Shown: one piece after another, positions 7,929 through 16,251 of the stretch | Numbering within the stretch: the stretch's first letter is position 1 | Layout: every line of letters begins with the position of its first letter | Assembly: GCF_002266435.3 (NCBI RefSeq) | Contig: NZ_CP029426.2 | Coordinates: 4,804,001-4,868,000 of the forward strand | Length of the DNA stretch: 64,000 bases | Source of the DNA: Bradyrhizobium amphicarpaeae | GTDB lineage: Bacteria; Pseudomonadota; Alphaproteobacteria; Rhizobiales; Xanthobacteraceae | Reading direction: 5' to 3' | Notes under the pieces: model-generated | Told to the model about the DNA's origin: nothing | Database searches by the model: none | What the model saw: only the letters and a program-made list of their open reading frames with translations | Position numbers and translations under genes: made by a program

Positions 7929-8660
7929 TCACGGACCGGGCGGCTTTCCCGCCATCGGCACCGTCAGCATCGCCTCGAGAAGCCGCTCCGCCGTCGTGCC
8001 CTCAGGCAGCCGCCCCAGGATGTCCTCGAGCCGTCCGTCGAGCAGCAGCGTGGTGAAGCCGTGCACCATCGACCAGGCGCGTGCGATCGCCGCACCCTGG
8101 TTCAATGTCAGCGCGTCTTCGCTGATCCGCTCCTGCCGCATCGCGCCGATCGCATTCGCAAGTCCGGCGAAGGAGGCTTCGGCCGCCTCGTGCAGCGAGG
8201 GCCTGGAATAGTCGAGCCGCTCGGTACGGAACATGATGCCGTACATGCCGGGATGGGCTTGCGCATAGGCGACATAGGCTTTGGGACGCGCCAGCGCGGC
8301 CTGGAGCGGCGTGGTGGCGGCATCGGAGGACGACGCCATCGCCGCGTTGAACTGGCGGAAGCCGACGGCGGCGAGCTCGCTGAGCAGGCCGGTGAGATCG
8401 CCGAAATGATGGGTGGGCGCGGCATGCGAGACGCCCGCCTCGCGCGCCACCGCGCGCAGAGTAAGGCCGGCGAGCCCCTCGCGCTCCAGCACCCGTTCGG
8501 CGGCCTGGAGCAGCGCCTCGCGCAAGGCGCCGTGATGATAGGGCGTCTCGGTCTTCGCGCCCTTGGCACGGCGTGCCGGACGGGATGCCGCAGTCGCATT
8601 CGTTGTTCGGATGGAACGCGCGCTTCGCGCCGTTTCGCTCTTGGTGTCGGTCTTTGCCAT
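7929..8660 (-). CDS. TetR family transcriptional regulator
   Basis: 243 residues. A basic unstructured lead (1-38) precedes the TetR DNA-binding domain: YHHGALREALLQAAERVLEREG, then the helix-turn-helix LTLRAVAREAGVSHAAPTHHFG (67-88). The C-terminal part matches the TetR_C_33-like ligand domain (HPGMYGIMFR, WSMVHGFTTLLLDG). It is divergent from the carotenoid oxygenase gene. The 107-bp gap holds a perfect palindrome ATCTTTAC-N3-GTAAAGAT, which recurs before the membrane-protein operon at 10542, so it likely represses both and itself. The ATG at 8660 is chosen because longer frames run through the operator. Confidence 0.88.
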   Translation of the reverse strand: MAKTDTKSETARSARSIRTTNATAASRPARRAKGAKTETPYHHGALREALLQAAERVLEREGLAGLTLRAVAREAGVSHAAPTHHFGDLTGLLSELAAVGFRQFNAAMASSSDAATTPLQAALARPKAYVAYAQAHPGMYGIMFRTERLDYSRPSLHEAAEASFAGLANAIGAMRQERISEDALTLNQGAAIARAWSMVHGFTTLLLDGRLEDILGRLPEGTTAERLLEAMLTVPMAGKPPGP

Positions 8661-8690
8661 CCGCAAGCTATATGACGCAATATTGACAGT

Positions 8691-8732
8691 GTAAAGATTT
8701 CGCTTGACGAACGCGGCGATCGGCGCTATTTC
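8691..8732 (+). promoter_or_regulatory. Promoter of carotenoid oxygenase gene
   Basis: -35 TTGACG (8704-8709), 17-bp spacer, -10 TATTTC (8727-8732). A half operator GTAAAGAT (8691-8698) sits 5 bp before the -35. The same arrangement recurs at 10462-10503. Confidence 0.6.
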
Positions 8733-8751
8733 ATCTTTACGATGTAAAGAT
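8733..8751. promoter_or_regulatory. TetR operator 1
   Basis: Perfect inverted repeat ATCTTTAC-GAT-GTAAAGAT placed right after the -10, where a bound repressor would block transcription. Identical arms occur at 10503-10521. Confidence 0.72.
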
Positions 8752-8766
8752 AGGGAGGGATATGCC

Positions 8767-10164
8767 GTGCAGCACGATGCCGCCGCCGAGCGCCGCAACA
8801 ATATCGCGCCGATCCCGTTCGAGGCGGACGCGCCATTCCTGAAGATCATCGGCGAATTGCCGCGCGAGCTCAACGGCGTGCTCTATCGCAACGGCCCCAA
8901 TCCGCAATTCGATTCCCCCGGTGCACATTGGTTCGTCGGCGACGGCATGCTGCACGCCTTCCACCTCGAAAACGGCCGCGCCAGCTATCGCAACCGCTGG
9001 GTCCGCACCCCGAAATGGCTGGCCGAGCACGATGCCGGCCGCGCCCTGTTCGGCGGCTTCGGCCGCAAGCTGCCGGATGCGCCCGCCGATCTCACCGACG
9101 GCGGCGTCGCCAACACCAACATCATCTTCCATGCCGGCAAGCTGCTGGCGCTGGAAGAAGCGCATCTGCCGACCGAGATCGAGCCGGGCACGCTGGCGAC
9201 GCGCGGCTATCACAACTACCAGGGCCGCGTCGCCGGCAGTTTTACCGCGCATCCGAAGATCGACCCCATCACCGGCGAGCTCGTGTTCTTCGGCTACAAC
9301 GCGGCAGGTCCGTTGACCCCCGCCCTCTCCTACGGCGCGATCGATGCCTCCGGCAAGGCGACGCGCTTCGAGCGGTTCGAGGCCCCCTATGCCAGCATGG
9401 TGCACGACTTCATCGTCACCGAAAACCATGTGCTGTTTCCGATCCTGCCGATCACAGGCAGCATGGAGCGCGCCATGAGCGGCCGGCCGCCCTACGCCTG
9501 GGAGCCGGACAAGGGCGCCTATGTGGGCGTGATGAAGCGCAGCGGCACCGCAAAGGACATCGTCTGGTTCCGCGGTGAAGCCTGCTACGTCTTCCACATC
9601 ATGAACGCGTGGGAGGACGACAACCGCATCATTGCCGACGTCATGCAGTTTGAGGAAGCGCCGCTGTTTCCACATCCCGACGGCCGGCCGACCGATCCGG
9701 AGAAGTCGCGCGCCCGGCACTGCCGCTGGACCTTCGATCTCTCGGGCAATACCGACCGCTTCCGGCAGACCTATCTCGACGACCTCACCGGCGAATTCCC
9801 GCGCATCGACGACCGCCACGCCGGGCTGAAGAACCGTCACGGCTGGTACGCCTGCGCCAATCCGAAACGGCCGACATTCGGCGCGCTCTCCGGCATCGTC
9901 CATGTCGACGGCAACGGCAGGCGTCTCGGCCATTATCTGCTGCCCGCCGGCGACACCATCTCCGAACCGGTGTTCGTCGAGAGATCGAAGGATGCGGCTG
10001 AGGGCGATGGCTGGCTGCTGGCCGTCGTCTGGCGGGCGTGGGAAAATCGCAGCGATCTCGCCGTCTTCAACGCCACCGATGTCGAGGCCGGCCCCGTCGC
10101 GCTGGTGCAGCTCGGCCACCGCGTGCCCGACGGCTTTCACGGCAATTGGGTCAATGCGCAATAG
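8767..10164 (+). CDS. Carotenoid oxygenase family protein
   Basis: 465 residues, typical for the RPE65/carotenoid cleavage dioxygenase family. The four iron-binding histidines are visible at about H162 (TAHPKIDP), H213 (MVHDF), H277 (YVFHIMNAWED) and H458 (DGFHGNW); the N-terminal LYRNGPNPQF motif also fits. Predicted reaction: oxygen-dependent cleavage of an alkene in a carotenoid, apocarotenoid or stilbene (lignostilbene-type). Start is GTG at 8767 with AGGGAGGGA 6 nt upstream; the ATG at 8762 is out of frame. It is driven by a TetR-type operator and probably co-transcribed with the small membrane protein after it. Confidence 0.92.
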   Translation: MQHDAAAERRNNIAPIPFEADAPFLKIIGELPRELNGVLYRNGPNPQFDSPGAHWFVGDGMLHAFHLENGRASYRNRWVRTPKWLAEHDAGRALFGGFGRKLPDAPADLTDGGVANTNIIFHAGKLLALEEAHLPTEIEPGTLATRGYHNYQGRVAGSFTAHPKIDPITGELVFFGYNAAGPLTPALSYGAIDASGKATRFERFEAPYASMVHDFIVTENHVLFPILPITGSMERAMSGRPPYAWEPDKGAYVGVMKRSGTAKDIVWFRGEACYVFHIMNAWEDDNRIIADVMQFEEAPLFPHPDGRPTDPEKSRARHCRWTFDLSGNTDRFRQTYLDDLTGEFPRIDDRHAGLKNRHGWYACANPKRPTFGALSGIVHVDGNGRRLGHYLLPAGDTISEPVFVERSKDAAEGDGWLLAVVWRAWENRSDLAVFNATDVEAGPVALVQLGHRVPDGFHGNWVNAQ

Positions 10165-10201
10165 CAGTCGCGGAATGACATCGCGGAAACGGGACTCCTC
10201 C

Positions 10202-10465
10202 ATGCACATATCCTCGATCACCGCAGACCTCCTCGCCATCCTCGCGCTGATCTGTGCCGCGCTGACTCTCGAGGTGATCCATCTGCGTCGGAGCGGCCAG
10301 GTCATCTTCAATGGCGGCATCCTGCTGGGCCTCGGCCTCGCGGTTGCCTGTGGGCTGCCCCTCCTGCCGCGCCTGAACTTGGCGCAATTGGCCGACGAGG
10401 CTTTCGACCAAGCCCTTGCCGCATTGCAACTTCTACATGTTGCCTACACCATTTTGACACTGTAA
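10202..10465 (+). CDS. Small membrane protein after carotenoid oxygenase
   Basis: 87 residues, with hydrophobic stretches at about 5-24 (ADLLAILALICAALTLEVIH) and 35-55 (GGILLGLGLAVACGLPLLP) and a hydrophobic C-terminus. It starts 37 bp after the oxygenase stop with a weak ribosome site, so coupling is possible. The TAA stop lies inside the next promoter's half operator (GTAAAGAT at 10462). No family recognised. An alternative in-frame ATG about 30 bp upstream exists. Confidence 0.5.
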   Translation: MHISSITADLLAILALICAALTLEVIHLRRSGQVIFNGGILLGLGLAVACGLPLLPRLNLAQLADEAFDQALAALQLLHVAYTILTL

Positions 10466-10503
10466 AGATTTCACTTGACCCGACCACACCTCTGAATTAT
10501 TGA
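10462..10503 (+). promoter_or_regulatory. Promoter of membrane-protein operon
   Basis: -35 TTGACC (10475-10480), 17-bp spacer, -10 TATTGA (10498-10503), with half operator GTAAAGAT at 10462-10469. The layout matches the promoter at 8691-8732 almost base for base around TGTAAAGATTTC-CTTGAC. Confidence 0.6.
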
Positions 10504-10521
10504 TCTTTACATCGTAAAGAT
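10503..10521. promoter_or_regulatory. TetR operator 2
   Basis: Perfect inverted repeat ATCTTTAC-ATC-GTAAAGAT overlapping the end of the -10; same arms as operator 1 with a different 3-bp spacer. It likely binds the TetR protein encoded at 7929-8660. Confidence 0.72.
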
Positions 10522-10541
10522 AAACCCGACCGAGGGTGGCA

Positions 10542-11117
10542 ATGGCGATTTTCCTGATCCTCGCGCCCTACGGCGCTTTCAGCCTGCTGATGCTGGTGAC
10601 GTCGGCCGTGATGAGCGTGTTCGTGGCCTCCGCGATCTGCCTCGTCACCGTCGCAATCGATGTGCTGCGCGGGCGCTCGGTGAAGATTCTGGCGACGGGC
10701 TCGGCGATCGTGTTCGCCTCCATCGGCCTCTACCTCACGCTGATCGACCCGCAGCTCGGAACGCTCGGGGTCAAGCTCTCGATCGATATCGGCATCTTCG
10801 TCATCTCGCTCGGCTCGCTGCTGGTCCGCCGTCCCTTCACCTTGCAATACGCGCTCGAAGCGGTGCCGGCCGAGACCGCGGCGATTCCCGGCTTTCTCAC
10901 CGCCAACTACGTCATCACCGGCGCCTGGACCATGGCCGCGTTGCTGATGGCGGCCGGCAATCTCGTGCTGCTCTACGTTCCCGGCTTGCCGCTCTGGTCG
11001 AGCCTTGCGGTCGCCTTCGCCGCCCGCAACAGCGCGATATACTTCACAAAATGGTATCCCGAGTATCGTCAGATCAAGTACGGTACGCCCGCCCGCGCCT
11101 TACCCGACGCAAGCTGA
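10542..11117 (+). CDS. Polytopic membrane protein, unknown
   Basis: 191 residues with about five or six predicted membrane helices (residues 5-35, 48-66, 75-95, 110-140, 145-170) and a polar tail ending in YPEYRQIKYGTPARALPDAS. No family is named with confidence; the fold plan is similar to the YciB-like protein encoded 12 bp downstream, and the two may be distant relatives. CGAGGG sits 6 nt before the ATG at 10542 (a GTG at 10536 is also in frame). Controlled by the TetR-type operator just upstream. Confidence 0.72.
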   Translation: MAIFLILAPYGAFSLLMLVTSAVMSVFVASAICLVTVAIDVLRGRSVKILATGSAIVFASIGLYLTLIDPQLGTLGVKLSIDIGIFVISLGSLLVRRPFTLQYALEAVPAETAAIPGFLTANYVITGAWTMAALLMAAGNLVLLYVPGLPLWSSLAVAFAARNSAIYFTKWYPEYRQIKYGTPARALPDAS

Positions 11118-11129
11118 ACAGGATCGACG

Positions 11130-11684
11130 ATGAAGGACGTATTCGCCCGCCTCGCCTCCGACCTCTTCTCCGCCATCGTCTTCCTGGTCGTCTATCTCGT
11201 CACCGACAACGTCATCCTGGCGACTTCGGTGGCGATCGCCGGCGCGTTCGCACAAGTGGTCTACGCCCGCATCAAGGGCCAGCAGCTCAACTACATGACT
11301 TACGCGAGCCTCGGGCTCGTCGTCGTGCTGGGCACGGTCACGCTCTTGACCAATGATCCCCGCTTCATGCTGGCAAAGCCCGCGATCGCGCATTTCGCGA
11401 TCGGTCTGATCATGCTCAAGCGCGGCTGGATGCTGCGTTACATGCCGCCAATCGTCGTCGAGACCGTTCCGGAATATGTCACGGCTGCGGGCTATGCCTG
11501 GGCGGCGCTGATGTTTGTGATCGGCGCCGGCGTGATCGTGGTCGCCTCCACAGGCGATTTGAAGCTGTGGGCGTTCTACCTCACGGTGGTCGCCGGCGGC
11601 GGTAAGATCCTGGCCTTCGCCGTGCAATATGTCGTGCTCCGGCTCGTCGTCACCAGCCGCCGGCGCGCCGCCGCCCGCGCCTGA
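11130..11684 (+). CDS. YciB/IspZ-like septation-associated membrane protein
   Basis: 184 residues, the usual size for the YciB (IspZ, septation protein A) family. The family core TLLTNDPRFMLAKPAIAH at about residues 70-87 and the following GLIMLKRGWMLRYMPP are clear, within about five hydrophobic helices. YciB-type proteins sit in the inner membrane and affect envelope integrity and septation. It is 12 bp after the preceding membrane-protein gene, hence the same operon. This copy lies under a TetR-type operator shared with a carotenoid oxygenase, so it may be a specialised paralogue rather than the housekeeping one. Confidence 0.85.
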   Translation: MKDVFARLASDLFSAIVFLVVYLVTDNVILATSVAIAGAFAQVVYARIKGQQLNYMTYASLGLVVVLGTVTLLTNDPRFMLAKPAIAHFAIGLIMLKRGWMLRYMPPIVVETVPEYVTAAGYAWAALMFVIGAGVIVVASTGDLKLWAFYLTVVAGGGKILAFAVQYVVLRLVVTSRRRAAARA

Positions 11685-11716
11685 AGCGCGACGTGATCGC
11701 GCTGCAGGCGTCGTCT

Positions 11717-11764
11717 GAGCATGATCTTTACCGAAAACCGCTGCACACTTTTCGGGATCATGCT
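11717..11764. repeat. GAGCATGATC-type palindromic element
   Basis: Imperfect palindrome starting GAGCATGATCTTTACCG and ending TTCGGGATCATGCT, with a middle CGCTGCACAC loop. It is a type of intergenic repeat common in rhizobia and may serve as a transcript end for the YciB-like operon. Confidence 0.6.
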
Positions 11765-11872
11765 GCAATGCCCTATTCGAGGGTTAGTCAGGAGCCGCGA
11801 GTTGAGCTATAGGCTCGCTCGGGACTGGCCGCGGATCGTCGCGGTCCGCCGGGATTTGTTCGGGAGACGGGA

Positions 11873-12169
11873 ATGGCCGTAGACGGCAACTGGAATCTGA
11901 CCATGACGACGCCGATGGGTGAGCGCCAGGCGACGCTGAGCCTCAAGGCCGCCGGCGGCACGCTGACGGGCACGCAGGGCGCGGAAGGCAATACCGCCGA
12001 GATTTTCGACGGCACCGTCTCCGGCGATGCGGTCAACTGGAAGGTCTCGATCGACAAGCCGATGCCGCTGACGCTCGAATTCATCGGCACCGTCTCCGGC
12101 GACAGCATGAGCGGCGAGATGGGCATCGGCCCGATGGGCAGCTTCCCGTTCACGGGCACCCGCGCGTAA
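11873..12169 (+). CDS. Conserved small protein, beta-rich
   Basis: 98 residues, starting MAVDGNWNLTMTTPMGERQA. Alternating glycine/threonine-rich strands (LSLKAAGGTLTGTQG, DGTVSGDAVNWKVSI, FIGTVSGDSMSGEMGIG) suggest a small beta-barrel or lipocalin-like sheet. No signal peptide, so probably cytoplasmic. GGGAGACGGGA lies just before the ATG. No function can be assigned. It is 15 bp before the SH3-type exported protein gene, likely the same transcript. Confidence 0.72.
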   Translation: MAVDGNWNLTMTTPMGERQATLSLKAAGGTLTGTQGAEGNTAEIFDGTVSGDAVNWKVSIDKPMPLTLEFIGTVSGDSMSGEMGIGPMGSFPFTGTRA

Positions 12170-12184
12170 GGCGCGCTGGCCATC

Positions 12185-13105
12185 ATGCGCGTGCTTGGTC
12201 TCATCGCGGCGACGGTGCTGTGCGTCGCGACGCAAGCGGCACGCGCGGATGACACCGAACCGGCGTGGCGAGCAAGCGCGCTCGCACTGGTGCCGGCAGG
12301 CTATGTCGCCGGCACCGCCTATCGCACCGAAGGCGCGACCGGCTACCTCGCCGTCTATCCCGCGGCGTCGAACGATCCGAAGACACCCGCCAGCGTGTTC
12401 GCGGCACGTCAAAGCCTCGTGGTCACACTGACACCGGATGCGACGCGCGCAGTGTCCGCCGAGTTGAAGCCGCGCGCCGGGCCTGATCCGGATAACGACG
12501 ACACCGACTTCGCAAAATTGCACACCGAGCTTGCGGCCAAGCGGGCGACGCTGCCCGATGGCACCGAGCCCTGCGACCTCGGCGCCTGGTCGATCGACAA
12601 GGATCCTGCCGGCCTCAACGTGCGCGCCGAGCCGTCGGCGACGGCGCGTGTGCTCGGCACGCTGCCGCCGCCCTATCGCTTGAAGCTGGGCGGCGCCGAG
12701 AACACGCCCGACGGCGGCTGGCTCACCGAATTCCGCATCATCGGCGTCAGGAACGGCTGGTTTCTGATCGAAGGCGCCAAGCCGCCGGGCAAGGACTACG
12801 AGGACGAGAAGAGATATCCGCGCAGCGCGCCAAAACCCTATGCCGGGCGCGGCTGGGTCGCCTCCAACAAGGTCGGCGCCGCCTATGCCAATGGCGCCAC
12901 CCGCATGGGCGGACTGTTCCAGGCGCCCTTCGTCGATGCCAAATGGATGCCGGCCCAGCGCGAGCTCGGCGGTGCGATCGATACCGACGGCGGCCCGAAG
13001 CGCCTGTTCGCCTGCAGCGGCCTCTGGGGTCTGGTCGAGAGCCAGGACGGCGTCCGCGGCTGGTGGCGCGGGCTGTGCTCGAACCAGGTCACGAATTGCA
13101 GCTAG
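12185..13105 (+). CDS. Exported SH3b-domain protein
   Basis: 306 residues. A clear signal peptide (MRVLGLIAATVLCVATQAARA-DD, cleavage near residue 22) is followed by an unassigned region to ~135. A bacterial SH3-like segment then starts at LNVRAEPSATARVLGTLPPP and ends at GRGWVASNKV, with GWFLIEGA between. SH3b domains often bind peptidoglycan or surface ligands in the periplasm. The C-terminal ~80 residues contain CSGLWGLVESQDGVRGWWRGLCSNQVTNCS, whose cysteines may be disulfide-bonded. No enzyme motif is visible. Confidence 0.78.
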   Translation: MRVLGLIAATVLCVATQAARADDTEPAWRASALALVPAGYVAGTAYRTEGATGYLAVYPAASNDPKTPASVFAARQSLVVTLTPDATRAVSAELKPRAGPDPDNDDTDFAKLHTELAAKRATLPDGTEPCDLGAWSIDKDPAGLNVRAEPSATARVLGTLPPPYRLKLGGAENTPDGGWLTEFRIIGVRNGWFLIEGAKPPGKDYEDEKRYPRSAPKPYAGRGWVASNKVGAAYANGATRMGGLFQAPFVDAKWMPAQRELGGAIDTDGGPKRLFACSGLWGLVESQDGVRGWWRGLCSNQVTNCS

Positions 13106-13136
13106 GGCAAACCGAGACTTTGCCGATAACTCAACT

Positions 13137-13209
13137 CGTCATACGCGGGCTTGACCCGCGTATCCATCTTCCGACGCGCGATGGATGGCCGGGTCAAGCC
13201 CGGCCATGA
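13137..13209. repeat. Interspersed palindromic repeat, type C
   Basis: Inverted halves CGTCATACGCGGGCTTGACC and GGGTCAAGCCCGGCCATGAC around ATCCATC/GATGGAT. It sits between the convergent ends of the SH3b gene and the fumarase gene, where it could form a bidirectional transcript end. Confidence 0.75.
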
Positions 13210-13213
13210 CAAC

Positions 13214-14869
13214 TCAGCCCAAATTCAATTCCTTGAAGAAGTCGTTGCCCTTGTCGTCGATGATGATGAAGGCGGGGAAATCGACGACCTCGATGCGCCA
13301 GATCGCTTCCATGCCGAGCTCGGGATATTCGAGCACCTCGACCTTCTTGATGCAGTGCTCGGCGAGGTTCGCCGCCGCGCCGCCGATCGAGCCGAGATAG
13401 AAGCCGCCATATTTCTTGCAGGCCTCGCGCACGGCAGGCGCCCGGTTGCCCTTGGCCACCATCACCATCGAGCCGCCGGCGGCCTGGAACTGGTCGACGA
13501 AGGAATCCATGCGGCCCGCCGTGGTCGGACCGAACGCGCCGGAGGCGTAGCCTTCGGGCGTCTTGGCGGGTCCGGCGTAATAGACCGGATGGTTCTTGAA
13601 ATAATCCGGCAGCGGCTCGCCCCTCTCCAGCCGCTCGCGCAGCTTGGCATGGGCGCTGTCGCGCGCGACGATCATGGTGCCGGACATCGAGACCCGGGTC
13701 TTGATCGGGTGCTTCGAGAACGTCGCGAGGATGTCCTTCATCGGCTGGTTGAGATCGATCTTGACGACATCGCCGCCGAGCGCCTGCTCGACCTCGGGCA
13801 GATACTGCGCCGGATTGTGCTCGAGCTCCTCGAGATAGACGCCGTCCTTGGTGATCTTGCCGAGCACCTGGCGATCGGCCGAGCACGACACGCCGAGCCC
13901 GATCGGCAGCGAAGCGCCGTGACGCGGCATGCGGATCACGCGGACGTCGTGGCAGAAATACTTGCCGCCGAACTGTGCGCCGACGCCGAGCGATTGCGTC
14001 ATCTTGTGGATTTCCTGCTCCATCTCGACGTCGCGGAAGGCGTTGCCGTCGGGCGAGCCGTGGGTCGGCAGCGCATCGAGATAGCGGGCCGACGCCAGCT
14101 TCACCGTCTTCATGCAGAGCTCGGCCGAGGTGCCGCCGATCACGATGGCGAGGTGATAGGGCGGGCACGCGGCGGTGCCGAGCGTGAGGATCTTTTCCTT
14201 CAGGAAAGCGAGCAGCCGCTCCTTGGTCAGCACCGAGGGCGTGGCCTGGAACAGGAAGCTCTTGTTGGCGCTGCCGCCGCCCTTGGCCATGAACATGAAC
14301 TTGTAGGCGTCATCGCCATCGGCGTAGATCTCGCACTGCGCCGGCATGTTGTTGGCGGTGTTCTTCTCCTCGTACATCGAGAGCGGCGCGACCTGCGAGT
14401 AGCGCAGATTGCGGCGCAGATACGCATCGCGCGCGCCTTCCGACAGCGCCGCCTCGTCGTCGCCGTCGGTGATGACGTTGCAGCCCTTCTTGCCCATGAT
14501 GATGGCGGTGCCGGTGTCCTGGCACATCGGCAGAACGCCGCCGGCCGCGATGTTGGCGTTCTTCAGAAAGTCGAGCGCGACGAATTTGTCGTTCGGGCTG
14601 GCCTCGCCATCCTCCAGGATGGCGCGGAGCTGCTTCAGATGGCCGGGGCGCAGGTAATGGTTGATGTCGCCGAAAGCGGCTTCCGACAACGCCCGCAGCG
14701 CCTCGCGCGACACCACCAGCATGTCCTTGCCCAGGACCTTCTCGACCCTGACGCCCTCGGCCGTGATCTTCTTGTAGGGCGTCTCGTCCTTGCCGAGCGG
14801 AAACAGCGGGGTGTGCTTGTAGGGCGGAACGGGCTTGGCCGGGTCGGGGAAGGCGGTCGGAGCGTTCAT
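13214..14869 (-). CDS. Class I fumarate hydratase (4Fe-4S)
   Basis: 551 residues, the full length of FumA/FumB-type class I fumarases. It catalyses reversible hydration of fumarate to L-malate in the citric acid cycle with an oxygen-sensitive 4Fe-4S cluster. Visible features are the alpha-domain cluster Cys116 in [10 protein letters not shown], further cysteines in [11 protein letters not shown] and [10 protein letters not shown], and the beta-domain C-terminus with [17 protein letters not shown] and [15 protein letters not shown]. The ATG at 14869 is chosen over a much longer open frame because [10 protein letters not shown] begins the family-like sequence. Monocistronic: flanked by a type C repeat and an exported-protein gene on the other strand. 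Confidence 0.93.
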   Translation of the reverse strand: MNAPTAFPDPAKPVPPYKHTPLFPLGKDETPYKKITAEGVRVEKVLGKDMLVVSREALRALSEAAFGDINHYLRPGHLKQLRAILEDGEASPNDKFVALDFLKNANIAAGGVLPMCQDTGTAIIMGKKGCNVITDGDDEAALSEGARDAYLRRNLRYSQVAPLSMYEEKNTANNMPAQCEIYADGDDAYKFMFMAKGGGSANKSFLFQATPSVLTKERLLAFLKEKILTLGTAACPPYHLAIVIGGTSAELCMKTVKLASARYLDALPTHGSPDGNAFRDVEMEQEIHKMTQSLGVGAQFGGKYFCHDVRVIRMPRHGASLPIGLGVSCSADRQVLGKITKDGVYLEELEHNPAQYLPEVEQALGGDVVKIDLNQPMKDILATFSKHPIKTRVSMSGTMIVARDSAHAKLRERLERGEPLPDYFKNHPVYYAGPAKTPEGYASGAFGPTTAGRMDSFVDQFQAAGGSMVMVAKGNRAPAVREACKKYGGFYLGSIGGAAANLAEHCIKKVEVLEYPELGMEAIWRIEVVDFPAFIIIDDKGNDFFKELNLG

Positions 14870-15112
14870 GGGCAAATCTCGGGGTTTTGAAGCCGTAGCT
14901 GGCCTCTCAGCATGGAAGCGTTCTAAGCTTTTTTGCCATAAAGGGAAGGCGTTCCGGCGCGGCCGGGGCATCCCGATTCGGCAACGAAGGGGTACCTTTC
15001 CGAGGGTTGCCGGCGGGACCAAAGCGATCATGATGCTTTTTAAGATCTGGCGGCGCCCCTTGCACTTCGCGCCCGCCGACGCTTGAATGCGCGCCTCAAG
15101 GGGCTTTTCATC

Positions 15113-15586
15113 ATGATTTTCAAACTGCACTTCCGCGGCGCGATCCTGGTCGCCGCCGCCATCACCGGCCTTGTGACCCTCGCCTCGCCCGCGCGCGCCG
15201 ATCGCTGCGACGACAGCGCCAAGGAGCTGGCGACCCAGATCGATCGCCTCAAGGTGAACTTTCGCGCCGCCAACGTGGTCTATCTGACGCACCCGGCGGC
15301 CAAGGAGCTGTCGGTGGGTTGCCGCGGCGACAAATATTCCATCGAGCTCTATGCCAAGGGTGATCGCAAGCCGACGCCGGAATTCTATGCGCTGGTGGGA
15401 TCGATGGCGGCGATCGTCTTCACCGTGACCAAGGACGACACCACGACGGGCGCGACACGCTGCCTGAAGCGGATGGGTCTCTTGCGCGGCGACAAGATCA
15501 GCATGCGCTATCGGCGGCTCAACATGGAATGCACCCGCACCAAGAAGGACGCCTCCATCGCGATCACGCGCGGCAAGGACGAGTAG
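15113..15586 (+). CDS. Hypothetical exported protein
   Basis: 157 residues with signal peptide [20 protein letters not shown] to [10 protein letters not shown]. The mature chain has three cysteines (DRCDD, VGCRGD, TRCLKR, plus MECTRT near the end) and no recognised domain. The ATG at 15113 has AGGGG 9 nt upstream; a TTG at 15083 in the same frame would extend the N-terminus by 10 residues without improving the signal peptide. It stands alone, followed by a type B repeat. Confidence 0.68.
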   Translation: MIFKLHFRGAILVAAAITGLVTLASPARADRCDDSAKELATQIDRLKVNFRAANVVYLTHPAAKELSVGCRGDKYSIELYAKGDRKPTPEFYALVGSMAAIVFTVTKDDTTTGATRCLKRMGLLRGDKISMRYRRLNMECTRTKKDASIAITRGKDE

Positions 15587-15611
15587 CGAGGATCACTCTT
15601 TCCACACATTC

Positions 15612-15699
15612 CGTCATCGCGAGGAGCCCTTGCGACGAAGCAATCCAGGCCGTCTCCGTGGAGATAGTCTGGATTGCTTCGCTGCGCTCGCAATGACGA
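15612..15699. repeat. Interspersed palindromic repeat, type B copy 2
   Basis: CGTCATCGCGAGGAGCCCTT at one end and GCTGCGCTCGCAATGACG at the other, with CAATCCAG facing CTGGATTG. Same family as 4835-4914. Confidence 0.85.
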
Positions 15700-15855
15700 G
15701 GAGAGGTCTCGTTGCCTCGTTGATAGAACGCGAGGACGCGCACGAAATCAGCCCATCCGACCGCAGCAGATCGCTCGCATTTTAACGAATGCCTTGAAGG
15801 AATTTTCGCGTCTCGCAGGGCAGGATCAATCGTTTCCATATGTGAGGATTTGCGG

Positions 15856-16029
15856 ATGAACGTTTCTACCGTTGCGCCGCCGCCGATCGCGATCGTGGTT
15901 CCGAGCTACGACACGAGCAAGCAGCAGGACGACCAGACCAAGACTGCGGATGCCGACCCCACCTACAAGCCGCAGCCGCCCGCGCCGCTGCCGCCGGGTC
16001 AGGGCACGCGGATCGATCAGCTCGCCTGA
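15856..16029 (+). CDS. Small proline-rich protein
   Basis: 57 residues: MNVSTVAPPPIAIVVPSYDT followed by a Lys/Gln/Asp-rich stretch and a PPAPLPPGQGTRIDQLA end. GAGG lies ahead of the ATG and a classical terminator follows 22 bp after the stop, which argues that it is a real gene despite its size. No family recognised; likely disordered. Confidence 0.6.
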   Translation: MNVSTVAPPPIAIVVPSYDTSKQQDDQTKTADADPTYKPQPPAPLPPGQGTRIDQLA

Positions 16030-16051
16030 TCGATCCTCTCGATGACGAATT

Positions 16052-16077
16052 GCCCGATCCGGTCGATCGGGCTTTTT
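16052..16077 (+). terminator. Rho-independent terminator
   Basis: 8-bp perfect stem GCCCGATC / GATCGGGC with loop CGGTC, followed by TTTTT. It ends the 57-residue gene. Confidence 0.85.
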
Positions 16078-16251
16078 CGCGTCCGGCCGCGTGTGCGCCA
16101 CCGTGGCCATCTCCCCTTCGCGCACGCCCCGGTCGTCAACCACCGCCTTCGGCTCGGAGCGCATCTTCAAGTGTGATCCGCCTCATCAAATCTCCGCGTC
16201 CCTCGTGCTCATGTGCGAGGCCGAACGAGCATGCATCGATGGGACGGGCCG

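Noticed and set aside
14870-15292. 140-codon N-terminal extension of fumarase
   Set aside because: Overlaps the opposite-strand exported protein gene and is not fumarase-like; the 551-residue form is full length.
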